64,000 bases of DNA from an uncultured Eubacteriales bacterium (GTDB lineage Bacteria; Bacillota; Clostridia; TANB77; CAG-508): assembly GCA_949289635.1 (NCBI GenBank), contig CASEOS010000002.1:1-64000 (forward strand), in the 5' to 3' direction. Positions 25,370 through 34,684 of the stretch are shown here, in pieces. A program made the position numbers and the translations under genes. Below the pieces are notes generated by a model. That model was not told the DNA's origin. It did not search any database and saw nothing but the letters and a program-made list of their open reading frames with translations. Each line of letters opens with the position of its first letter. Position 1 is the stretch's first letter.

Positions 25370-26097
25370 TAATTTTTTAAGTTTTCAACTATAGTTGTTA
25401 TAATATCTTTGGGCTTAGGATTGGATGTAAGAATCTTAATTTTAAGAAATTGTTTTAAGATTTGCTCATCACAATCATAATACATTAGATTTACAGATTT
25501 ATTAATACTACTTTTAATATTAGATATGGATTTATTGTATTTTTTGGCTATAATAGGATAAATACATTTTTCAAGATTAATGGTACTTTTATTATATAAG
25601 CAATATGTTTCATATATGCAATCAGATAGATATTTTGTTCCAACATATGAGAATTTGAAATTTAAATCACGTAATTGTTTACTTATTTTCTTCTTAATAA
25701 AATCAGTTTGGACTTCATTAGTTTTTGAAGATATTAAAATTGAAATGTCGTTAATTATAATATCAACACTAGATCCTTTAAAAATAAAGGAAAAAATGTA
25801 AGGATTGTGAAGTGCAATTTCAGAAAAATTTAAAAATCCACTCACGACTATAATTGAATTCTTGTATTTAATAAGATTATGTTCTTCAATATAACTTATA
25901 ATTTTTTTACCTGAGATATCAGGTAATTTTAAGTCTAATATAATAATATCAATTTTTTCTTCTTTTATTATTTGTATAGCTTCTTTTCCAGTTGAAGCAA
26001 TACCATATAATCTTATGTTTGAAAATTTTTTACATATACAATTAACAAGATGTTGGGCTTGAATAAGTTCATCTTCTACGATTAACATATTAAACAT
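25369..26097 (-). CDS. Spo0A-like response regulator
   Basis: A 242-residue protein. The receiver domain (about 1-115) has the acidic pair in VEDE, the phosphoacceptor Asp in IIILDLKLPD and a late Lys in IFKGSS. The C-terminal about 100 residues follow the Spo0A DNA-binding domain: GTKYLSDCIYETY, then CIYPIIAKKYNKSISNIKSSINKSVNLMY, then NPKPKDIITTIVENL, matching Spo0A 'YP.IAKKYNTT.SRVERAIRHAIE' and 'KP.NSEFI'. It is divergent from canonical Spo0A and stands next to, and opposite, the secreted carboxypeptidase gene. It may be a paralogue controlling the island rather than the sporulation master. Confidence 0.75.
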   Translation of the reverse strand: MFNMLIVEDELIQAQHLVNCICKKFSNIRLYGIASTGKEAIQIIKEEKIDIIILDLKLPDISGKKIISYIEEHNLIKYKNSIIVVSGFLNFSEIALHNPYIFSFIFKGSSVDIIINDISILISSKTNEVQTDFIKKKISKQLRDLNFKFSYVGTKYLSDCIYETYCLYNKSTINLEKCIYPIIAKKYNKSISNIKSSINKSVNLMYYDCDEQILKQFLKIKILTSNPKPKDIITTIVENLKN

Positions 26098-26371
26098 AAT
26101 TTACTCCTTAAAAATATTCTACAAAAATAATACAATTAAAGTTTAAAAAATGTCACAATTTTCAAAAAAAGTATAAAAAACATTTTTTTTAACTTTTTTA
26201 CACTTTTTTAAAAAATAGATAATTATATGATATTTTTTAGAAAAATGAAGTAATTAATTTAATTAATATGTAAGATTTTCTAAAATTTTACAATTAATTA
26301 TAAATAATATATTAGGAAAGGGGGAAAAAGAAAGTTTATAGGGAAAATTAGAATAAAAGGAGGTATTAAAA

Positions 26372-29300
26372 TTGAGTAATGTACTTATGAAATTATTATC
26401 AGTTATAACAGTGATTATACTATGTTTATTTAATATATTACCAACAGTTCAAGCAGCAGTACTGGCAGAAAAAAATAATATTGTACAAGAAGAAGGAATA
26501 ACTAATGAAAATCTAAAAGAAACAGAAGAAAATATTGATAAACAAGTTGAACAAAAGGAAAATAATTTTAAAATTATGTTGGCAAATATTTTAGATTCTA
26601 ATAATAGTGAATTGACATTTGACGAGGTTTCTGCTATAAATCTAGATATATTAGAAGAAAAGGGTATATGGATACAAGAAGATTCAAGAGAATATGTAGT
26701 TAATTTAATAAATGCTTTGACAAACAAGATTTATGAGGTAGATGAAAATGGATTTTTAATAGAAGATATTGAAAACGAAAAAAGTGAACAAGAACAAAAT
26801 TCTCAATTTGAATTTTATACAGAAAAAATTGATGAATTATTGAATTCAAATAAACTTATAGTAATTTCCATTAACAATACATATAAGCAATTAAATGAGA
26901 TAGATCAAGATATTATTGATATAAAAATGGAAGAAGATGAATATACCTTATTATTTAAAGAAAATGATAATGATGAAGAAAGTAACGACATTATTGTTTT
27001 AAACTCAGAAATATATAATCAAGATAATAATGAAAATACAATAGCATTTCTATTAAATAAAATATTAGAAGTATATTATAATGAAGATGAAGATTTTAAT
27101 ACTTTTATAGAAAATACAGAATTTATTGATAGTAGAGGTACATATAAAGAAATTATCGAAGAAGAAGAAAATAAAACAAATAATATTGAGGAAAATGTTA
27201 CAGAAGAAAGCAATCAGATAGAGGAAAATACCATTACTGAAGAAAATGCAATAGATATAAATGTTGCAGACGAAGAAATTGAACAAAATAATTCATTTGA
27301 TGACTCTGTAACTGAAGCTAATTTTAATGTGATAGTATCAGGAGTTCTTTCTGATAATGTCAATGAGAATAACATATCAGAAATCTTAATTAATAAGCCA
27401 AATGGTACAGGAATTTGGATTGAACAAAATTCTAGAGAGAAATTTTTAGATTTTTTAAATAAACATACTATTTATACATATTCAGTTGATTCAGAGGGAT
27501 ATCTAGTATGTGACAATGTTATGAAAGACAATCCAGATTTAGATATGTATGAAAAGATGGAAACAGAGGTTGACATTGAAATAAAAAATATATTAAATAA
27601 AAATGTATTAATAATTATAGATGTATCAAGTACATATTTATCATACAATGAAAATAACCAAATTGTTGAAAACCAATTACAAAATAGTGATTATGTAAAA
27701 ACTTTTTCATATGATAATCAAAGAGTAGTTATTCTTAATGAAGAATATTATTCAATAGCTGAATATAATTTAGCACTTTCAGATTATTTTGTTAAATCTT
27801 TGGACAATATTCAAGAAAAAGTAATTACAGGAGAATTAACATTTAATAAACAACCATTAACAAGATCTGACACAAGTAAACCAGGAAATATGTTATCTAC
27901 TCAAACAGTATATGCTGGACCAGCAAGCAGTAATTACGCTACGGTAGGAAGCGTAAGTAGTGGTGAGATGGTTTACTTATTAGGGCAACAAGCAGGTTGG
28001 TATCATATACAATATATGGTTACAGGTACTTCACAACAAAAGTCAGGCTTTGTACCAGTATCAACTGTAAATAATAATGGACATTCTGTTCATGAAGAAC
28101 AAATGACAGGAGGACAAAATTTTGCTAATGCAACAGTAAATATTATGAGTTGTGATGATACTGATATAGATGTATCCTTAGGAACTGTCTATGCAGGTGA
28201 AGGTATGACAGTATTATATACATATGGTTATTCAGATGCTAACAAATCATATAATATAGCTTATGTCGAAATAAGTACACCTAGTGGAACAAAAAGAGGA
28301 TATATTCCATCAAGTTATTTAGCTGGTATAAATTATCCAAGCAGTGTGGCAAGAATAACAGATACTAATTCAGCATATAGTGGACCAGATAATAGTTATG
28401 TAAAATTAGGAGGAGCATACTATAATGAATTTGTTACAATATTAGCAAAAAACACAGGTAATAACTGGGTGTGGGTAGAATATAATACACCAGATGGAAG
28501 AAAAAGAGGATTTATGGATTATGCTAAAATGGTAAATTATAATCATCCAGGAATGTATAATGATTTACCAGTTAATAGTGGTTTAAGAAAGGCAACAGAG
28601 CAACTAACAGTATATGGTGGTCCAAGTACTAATGCAGCTAATATAGGATTAATTTATAGTCAAGAAATTGTTACACTTTATAATACGGAGAGAAATTTTG
28701 CATATATTGAATATAGTACTAGTGGAGGTGCAAAAAGAGGATATGTAGACTTAAATAAATTAGTAGTTGCAAATCCACCATCAATTCCTAATATTCAAGC
28801 ATATAGTTTTGAACCTGGAACATATGGAAATAGTGGATTGGGAAAAGAATTAAAGTACTATAAACTAGGAAAAGGAAAGAATGTTGCTTTTGTGGTATTT
28901 GAACAACATGGATGGGAAGATGCATGGGCATATGACGGAATAGAATTAGTAAATATTGCACAAAAAGTAATACAAGATTTATCCTCTACAGGAATTTCAA
29001 GTAACTGGACTTTATATATAATACCATATGCAAATCCAGATGGAATTACAGATGGGCATACAAATAATGGTCCAGGAAGATGTACAGTTAGTTCAAAAGT
29101 TGATATGAATAGATGTTGGCCTGCTAACTTTACACCTTATTATAATGATAGAAATTATACAGGAGCAACACCTTTAGCAGCGGTTGAAGCACAACAATTA
29201 AAAAAATTTATAGAAGGACATATGGGCAATGGTAAAAAAATAATTTTAGACATTCACGGATGGTTGAATCAAACTTATGGAGATTCAGAAGTGGCTAGTT

Positions 29301-30616
29301 ACTTTACAAGTCAATTTGGATTTGGTCATTCATCAACTTATGGTTCAGGTTATCTAGAAACATGGGGAAAATCTATAGGTGCACAATCTTGTTTAGTAGA
29401 ACTTCCTATGCCAAGTTCTTCAGCAGATATTACTAATAGAAATTATGCAGGAAAAGTTTCTAATGCAATACGAAATATGCTAAACGGAATAGAAGGTAGT
29501 ATCGAGGAAGGTGGAACAGAAGTAAATGAAAAGGTAAAAGTAACAGCCAATGGTTCTTTAAATGTAAGAGGAGGACCAGGAATTGGTTATTCAATCATTG
29601 CATCTTTGTCAGAAGGAACAATAGTTACTAGAATTAAAAGAGGGGTTGCTACGGCAAACGGATACACGTGGGATAAAATTAGGTTAGATAATGGAACAGA
29701 AGGATATGTAGCTACTAATTATCTAGCTTTAGTGATAGAAACTCCAACTGTGGTAACAGGAGAATATAACGGAGGAAGTGCATCTTTTTCAACAGCAATG
29801 AATGTATCAGATATTCCAGTGGTTGAGGAGGAAAGAGTAGAAATAGTAAAAAGTGAAGCGGAAGCTGGAAATCGAATATATGAATCTAATTTAACTGAGC
29901 ATATCATAACTGATTCGACATTATCAAACATAAGATCAGTAGTACTTTCATGTGCTGGAATAGCTGCAATGGTGGAAGAATTAGAAATGGGAGATGCTGG
30001 TGAAAATATGATGTATTATTTAACTAAAGGTGCAGAAGGAAAAGTAAACGGAGAAGAAACTAGTTATACGGTATCACCATATCAATCAGGACATGTAAGA
30101 AGAGAATTTATTGGTTTACATCTTATTGCCGATTCTAGCCAAGCATATAACAATATGTTAGATGAAATTGGTAGAGCAATGGATGCGGCAGAACAATATA
30201 CTGTTAATGGTAATAACTCAGCAACTTTTGTTAGAACTACTGAACAAGTTGTTAGACAACAAGATAAAAATAATGACACGACTAATTGGTTAATAGGATT
30301 AGGTGATTATAGAACTTTTACAAAATCTACAGTTACAAAAAGTGGAAACTCATATACGATGAATTTAGAATTTCATATAGAAGATTATTATGATTGGAGA
30401 GAAGAAGATGAGAATTTTGCATTATTAGCTTTAGCACAAAGAGCATATGAAGAAGGATTGTTAGATACTGTATTTGTAGCAGCATCTTCTCCTCTATGGC
30501 AAATGAATATTGTTGGTATGGCAAGAAATTATACTAATTATGATGTATTAAATTTAAAAGTTACATGGTCAGAAGGTCAGGACGTGAGAAATGGAGCAAC
30601 AGTTGTATTTAATTAA
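26372..30616 (+). CDS. Large secreted M14 carboxypeptidase-like protein with SH3b repeats
   Basis: 1414 residues, TTG start behind AAAGGAGG. The signal peptide is about 1-29. Two copies of an unrecognised domain follow (about 85-245 and 335-480), each with GIWI, SRE and a 'VD..G(F/Y)L' strand. Four SH3b-like repeats (about 505-800) share NTPDGRKRG-type motifs. An M14 metallopeptidase domain (about 820-1040) has HGWE zinc ligands, DMNR, the third ligand in LDIHGW and the catalytic Glu in LVELP. An SH3_3 domain (about 1053-1122) precedes a C-terminal module of about 280 residues, ending in a FHIEDYYDWREEDENFA-containing region that I cannot name. It is likely an extracellular wall-peptide hydrolase; substrate unknown. 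Confidence 0.8.
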   Translation: MSNVLMKLLSVITVIILCLFNILPTVQAAVLAEKNNIVQEEGITNENLKETEENIDKQVEQKENNFKIMLANILDSNNSELTFDEVSAINLDILEEKGIWIQEDSREYVVNLINALTNKIYEVDENGFLIEDIENEKSEQEQNSQFEFYTEKIDELLNSNKLIVISINNTYKQLNEIDQDIIDIKMEEDEYTLLFKENDNDEESNDIIVLNSEIYNQDNNENTIAFLLNKILEVYYNEDEDFNTFIENTEFIDSRGTYKEIIEEEENKTNNIEENVTEESNQIEENTITEENAIDINVADEEIEQNNSFDDSVTEANFNVIVSGVLSDNVNENNISEILINKPNGTGIWIEQNSREKFLDFLNKHTIYTYSVDSEGYLVCDNVMKDNPDLDMYEKMETEVDIEIKNILNKNVLIIIDVSSTYLSYNENNQIVENQLQNSDYVKTFSYDNQRVVILNEEYYSIAEYNLALSDYFVKSLDNIQEKVITGELTFNKQPLTRSDTSKPGNMLSTQTVYAGPASSNYATVGSVSSGEMVYLLGQQAGWYHIQYMVTGTSQQKSGFVPVSTVNNNGHSVHEEQMTGGQNFANATVNIMSCDDTDIDVSLGTVYAGEGMTVLYTYGYSDANKSYNIAYVEISTPSGTKRGYIPSSYLAGINYPSSVARITDTNSAYSGPDNSYVKLGGAYYNEFVTILAKNTGNNWVWVEYNTPDGRKRGFMDYAKMVNYNHPGMYNDLPVNSGLRKATEQLTVYGGPSTNAANIGLIYSQEIVTLYNTERNFAYIEYSTSGGAKRGYVDLNKLVVANPPSIPNIQAYSFEPGTYGNSGLGKELKYYKLGKGKNVAFVVFEQHGWEDAWAYDGIELVNIAQKVIQDLSSTGISSNWTLYIIPYANPDGITDGHTNNGPGRCTVSSKVDMNRCWPANFTPYYNDRNYTGATPLAAVEAQQLKKFIEGHMGNGKKIILDIHGWLNQTYGDSEVASYFTSQFGFGHSSTYGSGYLETWGKSIGAQSCLVELPMPSSSADITNRNYAGKVSNAIRNMLNGIEGSIEEGGTEVNEKVKVTANGSLNVRGGPGIGYSIIASLSEGTIVTRIKRGVATANGYTWDKIRLDNGTEGYVATNYLALVIETPTVVTGEYNGGSASFSTAMNVSDIPVVEEERVEIVKSEAEAGNRIYESNLTEHIITDSTLSNIRSVVLSCAGIAAMVEELEMGDAGENMMYYLTKGAEGKVNGEETSYTVSPYQSGHVRREFIGLHLIADSSQAYNNMLDEIGRAMDAAEQYTVNGNNSATFVRTTEQVVRQQDKNNDTTNWLIGLGDYRTFTKSTVTKSGNSYTMNLEFHIEDYYDWREEDENFALLALAQRAYEEGLLDTVFVAASSPLWQMNIVGMARNYTNYDVLNLKVTWSEGQDVRNGATVVFN

Positions 30617-30636
30617 TAGTTGAAGGAGGAGTCTGT

Positions 30637-31323
30637 GTGAAAAAGATAATAGCGATAATAACTGGAATTATACTAATTATTGTTACTGGACTTATATGTA
30701 TAAGATTTTGGAATAATGATGTAAAAAATGGGGGAACAATAAGTACAGACGAAAATATAATACATACAGAGTTAGATATGGAACAAGCTGAAGCAACATT
30801 AAATACAGGGGATAAGGAAACAACTAAAGCAACTGTTAACGGAGAAGAAATATCGCAATTGGACTTGAATTATCAAAAACTGATAAATGAGAATTCTAAG
30901 ACAGAAAAAAGCAATGATAATATATTAGAACAATGTATAAGAAATGAAGTTATATTGCAGGAATGTGAAAAAAATGATATGGGGATAGATGAAGAAGAAA
31001 AACAAATAGTAAGAGAATATTATTCTGGTTCATATACTGATGAAGATGATAAAATTGCAAAAGCTTTAGGAATGACAAAAGAAGAATACTGTAAAACGGC
31101 CATACAAAAAATTATTGATAATAGAAATGTGGCGGAGTTTCATAACAAAATTTTTATGAAAATTTTAAGAGATGAAATTGCAATAGATAGTCAAAGTTAT
31201 AATGCAAAAGTAGAGCAGGCTAAAAATACAAGTGAAGCAAATGAAAAAATTGATATATATGAAGAAGCTTATAATGAATATATAAACTACTTAATGGAAA
31301 GAAGTGAAATAATTATAAAATAA
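30637..31323 (+). CDS. Membrane-anchored SurA/PrsA-N-like chaperone
   Basis: A 228-residue protein beginning at GTG after GAAGGAGG, 20 bases after the big carboxypeptidase gene. An N-terminal membrane helix is followed by a helical domain: ATVNGEEISQLDLNYQKL...ILEQCIRNEVILQECEKNDMGIDEEEKQIVREY. This is the SurA/PrsA N-terminal chaperone pattern ('NG..I...E......ILE..I...IL...A...GI...EEE'). No parvulin isomerase domain is present. Position suggests that it helps fold the secreted protein encoded upstream. Confidence 0.65.
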   Translation: MKKIIAIITGIILIIVTGLICIRFWNNDVKNGGTISTDENIIHTELDMEQAEATLNTGDKETTKATVNGEEISQLDLNYQKLINENSKTEKSNDNILEQCIRNEVILQECEKNDMGIDEEEKQIVREYYSGSYTDEDDKIAKALGMTKEEYCKTAIQKIIDNRNVAEFHNKIFMKILRDEIAIDSQSYNAKVEQAKNTSEANEKIDIYEEAYNEYINYLMERSEIIIK

Positions 31324-31348
31324 TTTAATATTTGAATGGGGAGATAGT

Positions 31349-31507
31349 GTGAAAGAAGAAAATGACAATAGATTCACCAAAATAATATATATCATTATTT
31401 TCATTATATTAATAATTTTAGTATTAATTATATTATATATATTATTAATATTGTTTAGACCAGATATAGCATTATTTATATATTTACTTATTATGATGAA
31501 TATTTAG
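31349..31507 (+). CDS. 52-residue hydrophobic membrane peptide
   Basis: Starts at GTG with GGGGAG upstream, 25 bases after the chaperone-like gene. A charged start, MKEENDNRFTK, is followed by two Ile/Leu membrane helices joined by LFRPD. It was found by reading the gap. It is probably the last gene of the carboxypeptidase operon. Function unknown. Confidence 0.5.
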   Translation: MKEENDNRFTKIIYIIIFIILIILVLIILYILLILFRPDIALFIYLLIMMNI

Positions 31508-31642
31508 AATTAAATTGTAATAAGTGTATAATTTATAAACAAAGGAATATGTTATAATTCATAAGATTTTCAATAACTTATAGGAAGAAAAAAATGTTCA
31601 ACGAAGTTATTAATATATTCATATAATAAAAAATTACATATG

Positions 31643-31678
31643 AAGTAGAGTATTTAACATTAATGCTCTACTTTATAT
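31643..31678 (+). terminator. Terminator downstream of the carboxypeptidase operon
   Basis: Stem AAGTAGAG/CTCTACTT with a 15-base AT-rich loop. Confidence 0.5.
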
Positions 31679-31710
31679 AAGATACTAAGATTGTTTAAGA
31701 GAGGTAATAT

Positions 31711-32394
31711 ATGAAAAAGAGAATAGTTATAATTACTGTAAGTATAGTAATAATTTTGATACTTATAATTGTTGGAGTAATAGTTTATAATAAATTAGGA
31801 GAAGATTCAAATAATAATGATAATATCGTAAACATGAAAAACCAACCACAAGTTTCAAGTGATTCTACACAATTAGCAATAGAAGATAAAGATATGGAAA
31901 TGAAAGAAAGAGAATTAGACCAAAAGATGAAAAGTATTTTATATGGTATATTAAACTATAGTGGAGAAATAGAAGAAGAATATAATGAAGAAAAAGTTAA
32001 CGAATCAATAAATAAATTTAAAACAAAAAATGGTATATATATATCAGAAAAGGCGAGAGACAAGATATTAACCTTAATAGATAATGTGACAAACTTGGAT
32101 TACCAAATAGATGCAGATGGATATCTAATAAGTAAAGGAAATGTAGAAAATGAATATGCCAAACAAATAGAAAAAATTATAGCGGGAAATAAAAATGTAA
32201 TAATAGACTATAATACATATTATTATTGTATTTTAGGTAATAATATATGTACATTTAATATAGAAGAAAATCAATATTTACAGAAATTCACAAGTGATGA
32301 TTTAACTATATTAATACTAAATCCTGTAAAATATGAAGAAGAATATGAATCTGAGAAAGATTTGATTAATCAAATAATTAATAATGCTATATAA
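31711..32394 (+). CDS. Membrane-anchored protein sharing the carboxypeptidase N-terminal domain
   Basis: A 227-residue protein. It has an N-terminal membrane helix (IVIITVSIVIILILIIVGVIVY), a charged stretch, then a domain of about 135 residues homologous to the two N-terminal copies in the 1414-residue protein. Shared landmarks are GIYI...AREKI-like (here SEKARDKIL), YQIDADGYLIS, IIAGNKNVIIDYNTYY and the late LTILILNP. The relationship is clear by eye, but I cannot name the family. Partnering with or competing against the large protein is a reasonable guess. Confidence 0.6.
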   Translation: MKKRIVIITVSIVIILILIIVGVIVYNKLGEDSNNNDNIVNMKNQPQVSSDSTQLAIEDKDMEMKERELDQKMKSILYGILNYSGEIEEEYNEEKVNESINKFKTKNGIYISEKARDKILTLIDNVTNLDYQIDADGYLISKGNVENEYAKQIEKIIAGNKNVIIDYNTYYYCILGNNICTFNIEENQYLQKFTSDDLTILILNPVKYEEEYESEKDLINQIINNAI

Positions 32395-32506
32395 ATTTAT
32401 AATATTTATAACATAGCAATATGTAATATTTTTTTTTAAATACTTGCATATTGCTATTGCTATGTATTATATAATAGCTATATAACAAAAATAAAGGAGA
32501 CTAATT

Positions 32507-32706
32507 ATGAATGGGATAACTGATGCAGAAATGAATATATTAAATACTATATTTGAAAAATCACTAACTATGAGGGAAATTTCTATTAAAACTAAAAAAA
32601 TATGAACACAGTTAAAACTTTAGTTTATAGATTAATAAAAAAAGGATTTGTAAAATGTGAGAAAAATGATTATCCATGCAAATATCGTTCCAATTTAGGT
32701 AAATGT
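32507..32706 (+). pseudogene. BlaI/MecI-family repressor remnant
   Basis: Good ribosome site (AAAGGAGAC) and start. The first frame gives MNGITDAEMNILNTIF...TMREISIKTKKI and ends in TGA at 32603. The other frame continues NTVKTLVYRLIKKGFVKCEK. Restoring one G gives the family's W-N-T-V-K-T-L motif, so there is a one-base deletion. The C-terminal dimerisation half is also missing. No BlaR1-type partner is present. Confidence 0.65.
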
Positions 32707-32735
32707 TTAATTATTTTTAAAAACGCAATATTTCT

Positions 32736-32954
32736 TTATTTTTCCAATTTTTTATTTATTAATTTAATAATATAAGGGTCTATTATAAATAGAATGACAG
32801 TATATATAATAAATGGAATAAATAAAACTCCTAATCTAGCACTATCACTGACTAAATCAAATTTATCCACTAAGTAAAGACAACTTCTATTCAGAAAGTT
32901 AGCTATTATAATACTAACAATAATAACTATTAAATCTATGACTATTTTTTTCAT
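32736..32954 (-). CDS. Small two-helix membrane protein
   Basis: 72 residues with two hydrophobic helices (IVIDLIVIIVSIIIANFL and LGVLFIPFIIYTVILFII) and a Lys-rich end. No family recognised. It is convergent with and adjoining the BlaI remnant. Confidence 0.45.
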   Translation of the reverse strand: MKKIVIDLIVIIVSIIIANFLNRSCLYLVDKFDLVSDSARLGVLFIPFIIYTVILFIIDPYIIKLINKKLEK

Positions 32955-33097
32955 AAAATCACTCCATCAACTAACTTTTATTCAAAGCTTATATATATAA
33001 ATTTTTTATTCATTTTAAATTTGCTAGTTCAAATATGTTTGCAAAATATATTATGTTTTACTATTTTATTGAAATAATTGTATCATACTTTTAAAAA

Positions 33098-33285
33098 TTA
33101 TTAAAGTTTCTTTTCCTTTTTTTAGTGGCTTTTTTAGGTACTTTCTTTGGTATATTACCAATATTTGTATTTTTAGTCCAATCAAGTTTGTAGTCATAAA
33201 TTGAGCTATCCTTTAATTTTTTTTAGCAAGTGGATATTCAGTACATCTCATTTTATCTAATAAAACTGATTATTACCTCTTTTTG
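33098..33285 (-). pseudogene. Possible short gene remnant, basic C-terminus
   Basis: On the minus strand, MRCTEYPLAKK continues after a one-base shift in an A-run as LKDSSIYDYKLDWTKNTNIGNIPKKVPKKATKKRKR and stops. It looks like the frameshifted end of a basic protein. I recognise no family. The rest of the 680-base gap up to corA has only a hairpin near 33311-33365 and the corA leader. Confidence 0.25.
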
Positions 33286-33439
33286 ATGATTTTATGTTAT
33301 AAAATCCTATAAAAAAAAAGGTGAAAATTCACTAAATTTAATAAAATTATTCACCACTTTTGTGATTTTTTAATGAATTTATTAAAACATGGTAAACCTT
33401 AATAAACTTTAATAAATTTTACAATATCTTTTAAAGTGC

Positions 33440-33468
33440 TTGATTTTAATAGTTTTATATGCTAAAAT
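33440..33468 (+). promoter_or_regulatory. Promoter of corA leader
   Basis: TTGATT, a 17-base spacer and TAAAAT. The transcript would start near 33475, leaving a leader of about 155 bases. Confidence 0.55.
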
Positions 33469-33474
33469 ACATTT

Positions 33475-33590
33475 ACAATGCATTATGAGACAGAAGAGTG
33501 TTATGTAAAAGGGGGAGACTCCTCTATGGCGTACCATTACAAAAAAGTAAATCTAAATAAAAATAAAAGTATTAGATTTATTTTTTTGTT
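33475..33590 (+). promoter_or_regulatory. Candidate cis-regulatory leader of corA with terminator hairpin
   Basis: The leader contains AGAAGAGT/ACTCCTCT complementarity (33491 to about 33528) and the string GGAGACTCCTCTATGG, faintly like the conserved GAGGCTCCTATATGG part of M-box magnesium riboswitches. It is then followed by a TAAATCTAA/TTAGATTTA stem with a T-run (33548-33588). It is much shorter than a normal M-box, so it could be a degenerate one or another attenuator. Confidence 0.35.
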
Positions 33591-33632
33591 TTTAAATACA
33601 AATTATGTAAATTTTAAAAAGGGGTGAGAGAT

Positions 33633-34583
33633 TTGCTAAGAATTTATAACACAAATATGGAAACAAATAAATTAGAAGAAATTAAGGAATTTAAAAAAGG
33701 AAGCTGGATTAATTTAGTAAATCCCTCCGAAAATGAAATTAAAAGAGTATGTGAAAGTATCAATATTCAAGAAGATTTTATTAGAGATGCCTTAGACTAT
33801 GAAGAAAAGGCCAGAATTGATACAGAAGAAGATGACAATACCATTCTTTTTGTAATTGATGTTCCAGTCATTGAGAAAAGTGAAGACAATGAAATGTATA
33901 CAACTATGCCACTAGGAATGATTGTAGTAAGAGATGACTTTTTTATAACGGTATCTTTAAGAAAAAATAAAATTATAGAAGATTTTGAAAAAAGAAAGAT
34001 TAAAAATTTTCAAACATATAAAAAGACTAGATTTATTTTCCAAATCTTTTACATGAACTCATCATATTTCTTAAATTACCTAAAACAAATCAATAAAGAA
34101 ACAGAAATTGCAGAATATATTTTAAAAAATTCTATGAAAAATAAAGAATTATTAAAATTACTAAGTTTGGAAAAAGGTTTGGTATATTTTGCAACATCAT
34201 TAAAATCAAATGAAATTGTCATGGAAAAAACTATGAGAGGAAAAATAGTAAAATTGTATGATGATGATGAAGATATACTAGAAGATGCCATCATTGAAAA
34301 TAGACAGGCGATAGAAATGGCTCAAATATATACAAATATCTTAAATGGAACAATGGATGCTTATGCTTCTATTATTTCCAATAACCTAAATGGAGTAATG
34401 AAATTTTTAACTTCTATTACTATTGTACTAGCGATTCCTACAATGATATCAAGTTTTTGGGGAATGAATGTACAATTACCATTTGAAAATAGTCCGATAG
34501 GATTTATTATCATGGTACTAATTGCAGTTGTATTAACTTTAGTGGTAACATGGTGGTTGAAGAGAAAAGATATGCTAAATTAA
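33633..34583 (+). CDS. corA: CorA-type magnesium/divalent cation transporter
   Basis: A 316-residue CorA family protein. It has a long acidic cytoplasmic alpha/beta domain and stalk helix, then two C-terminal membrane helices with the signature WGMNVQLPF (GMN) in the loop and a basic WWLKRKDML end. I prefer the TTG at 33633, preceded by AGGGGTGAG at 6 bases. A GTG three codons earlier overlaps that ribosome site. It pumps Mg2+ (possibly Co2+ or Ni2+) as a pentamer. It is preceded by a leader with a terminator and followed directly by a palindromic element. Confidence 0.9.
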   Translation: MLRIYNTNMETNKLEEIKEFKKGSWINLVNPSENEIKRVCESINIQEDFIRDALDYEEKARIDTEEDDNTILFVIDVPVIEKSEDNEMYTTMPLGMIVVRDDFFITVSLRKNKIIEDFEKRKIKNFQTYKKTRFIFQIFYMNSSYFLNYLKQINKETEIAEYILKNSMKNKELLKLLSLEKGLVYFATSLKSNEIVMEKTMRGKIVKLYDDDEDILEDAIIENRQAIEMAQIYTNILNGTMDAYASIISNNLNGVMKFLTSITIVLAIPTMISSFWGMNVQLPFENSPIGFIIMVLIAVVLTLVVTWWLKRKDMLN

Positions 34584-34584
34584 A

Positions 34585-34684
34585 AAGGGAAATTGGGGAC
34601 GGACTCATTTTTCCCTTTTTGTCCGTCCCTAAATCCTCTCAAAATGTCCAAAAAGAAACGTCCCCAAATTTCCTTTTTAATTCC
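34585..34684. repeat. GGGACG palindromic element, copy 2, overlapping the CapA-like gene end
   Basis: Nested inverted repeats: an outer AAAAAGGG-AAATTGGGGACG against CGTCCCCAAATTTCCTTTTT, and an inner GGACGGAC/GTCCGTCC. The left 40 bases recur at 51712-51752. It starts 2 bases after the corA stop and supplies the last residues and stop of the convergent CapA-like gene. Confidence 0.7.
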
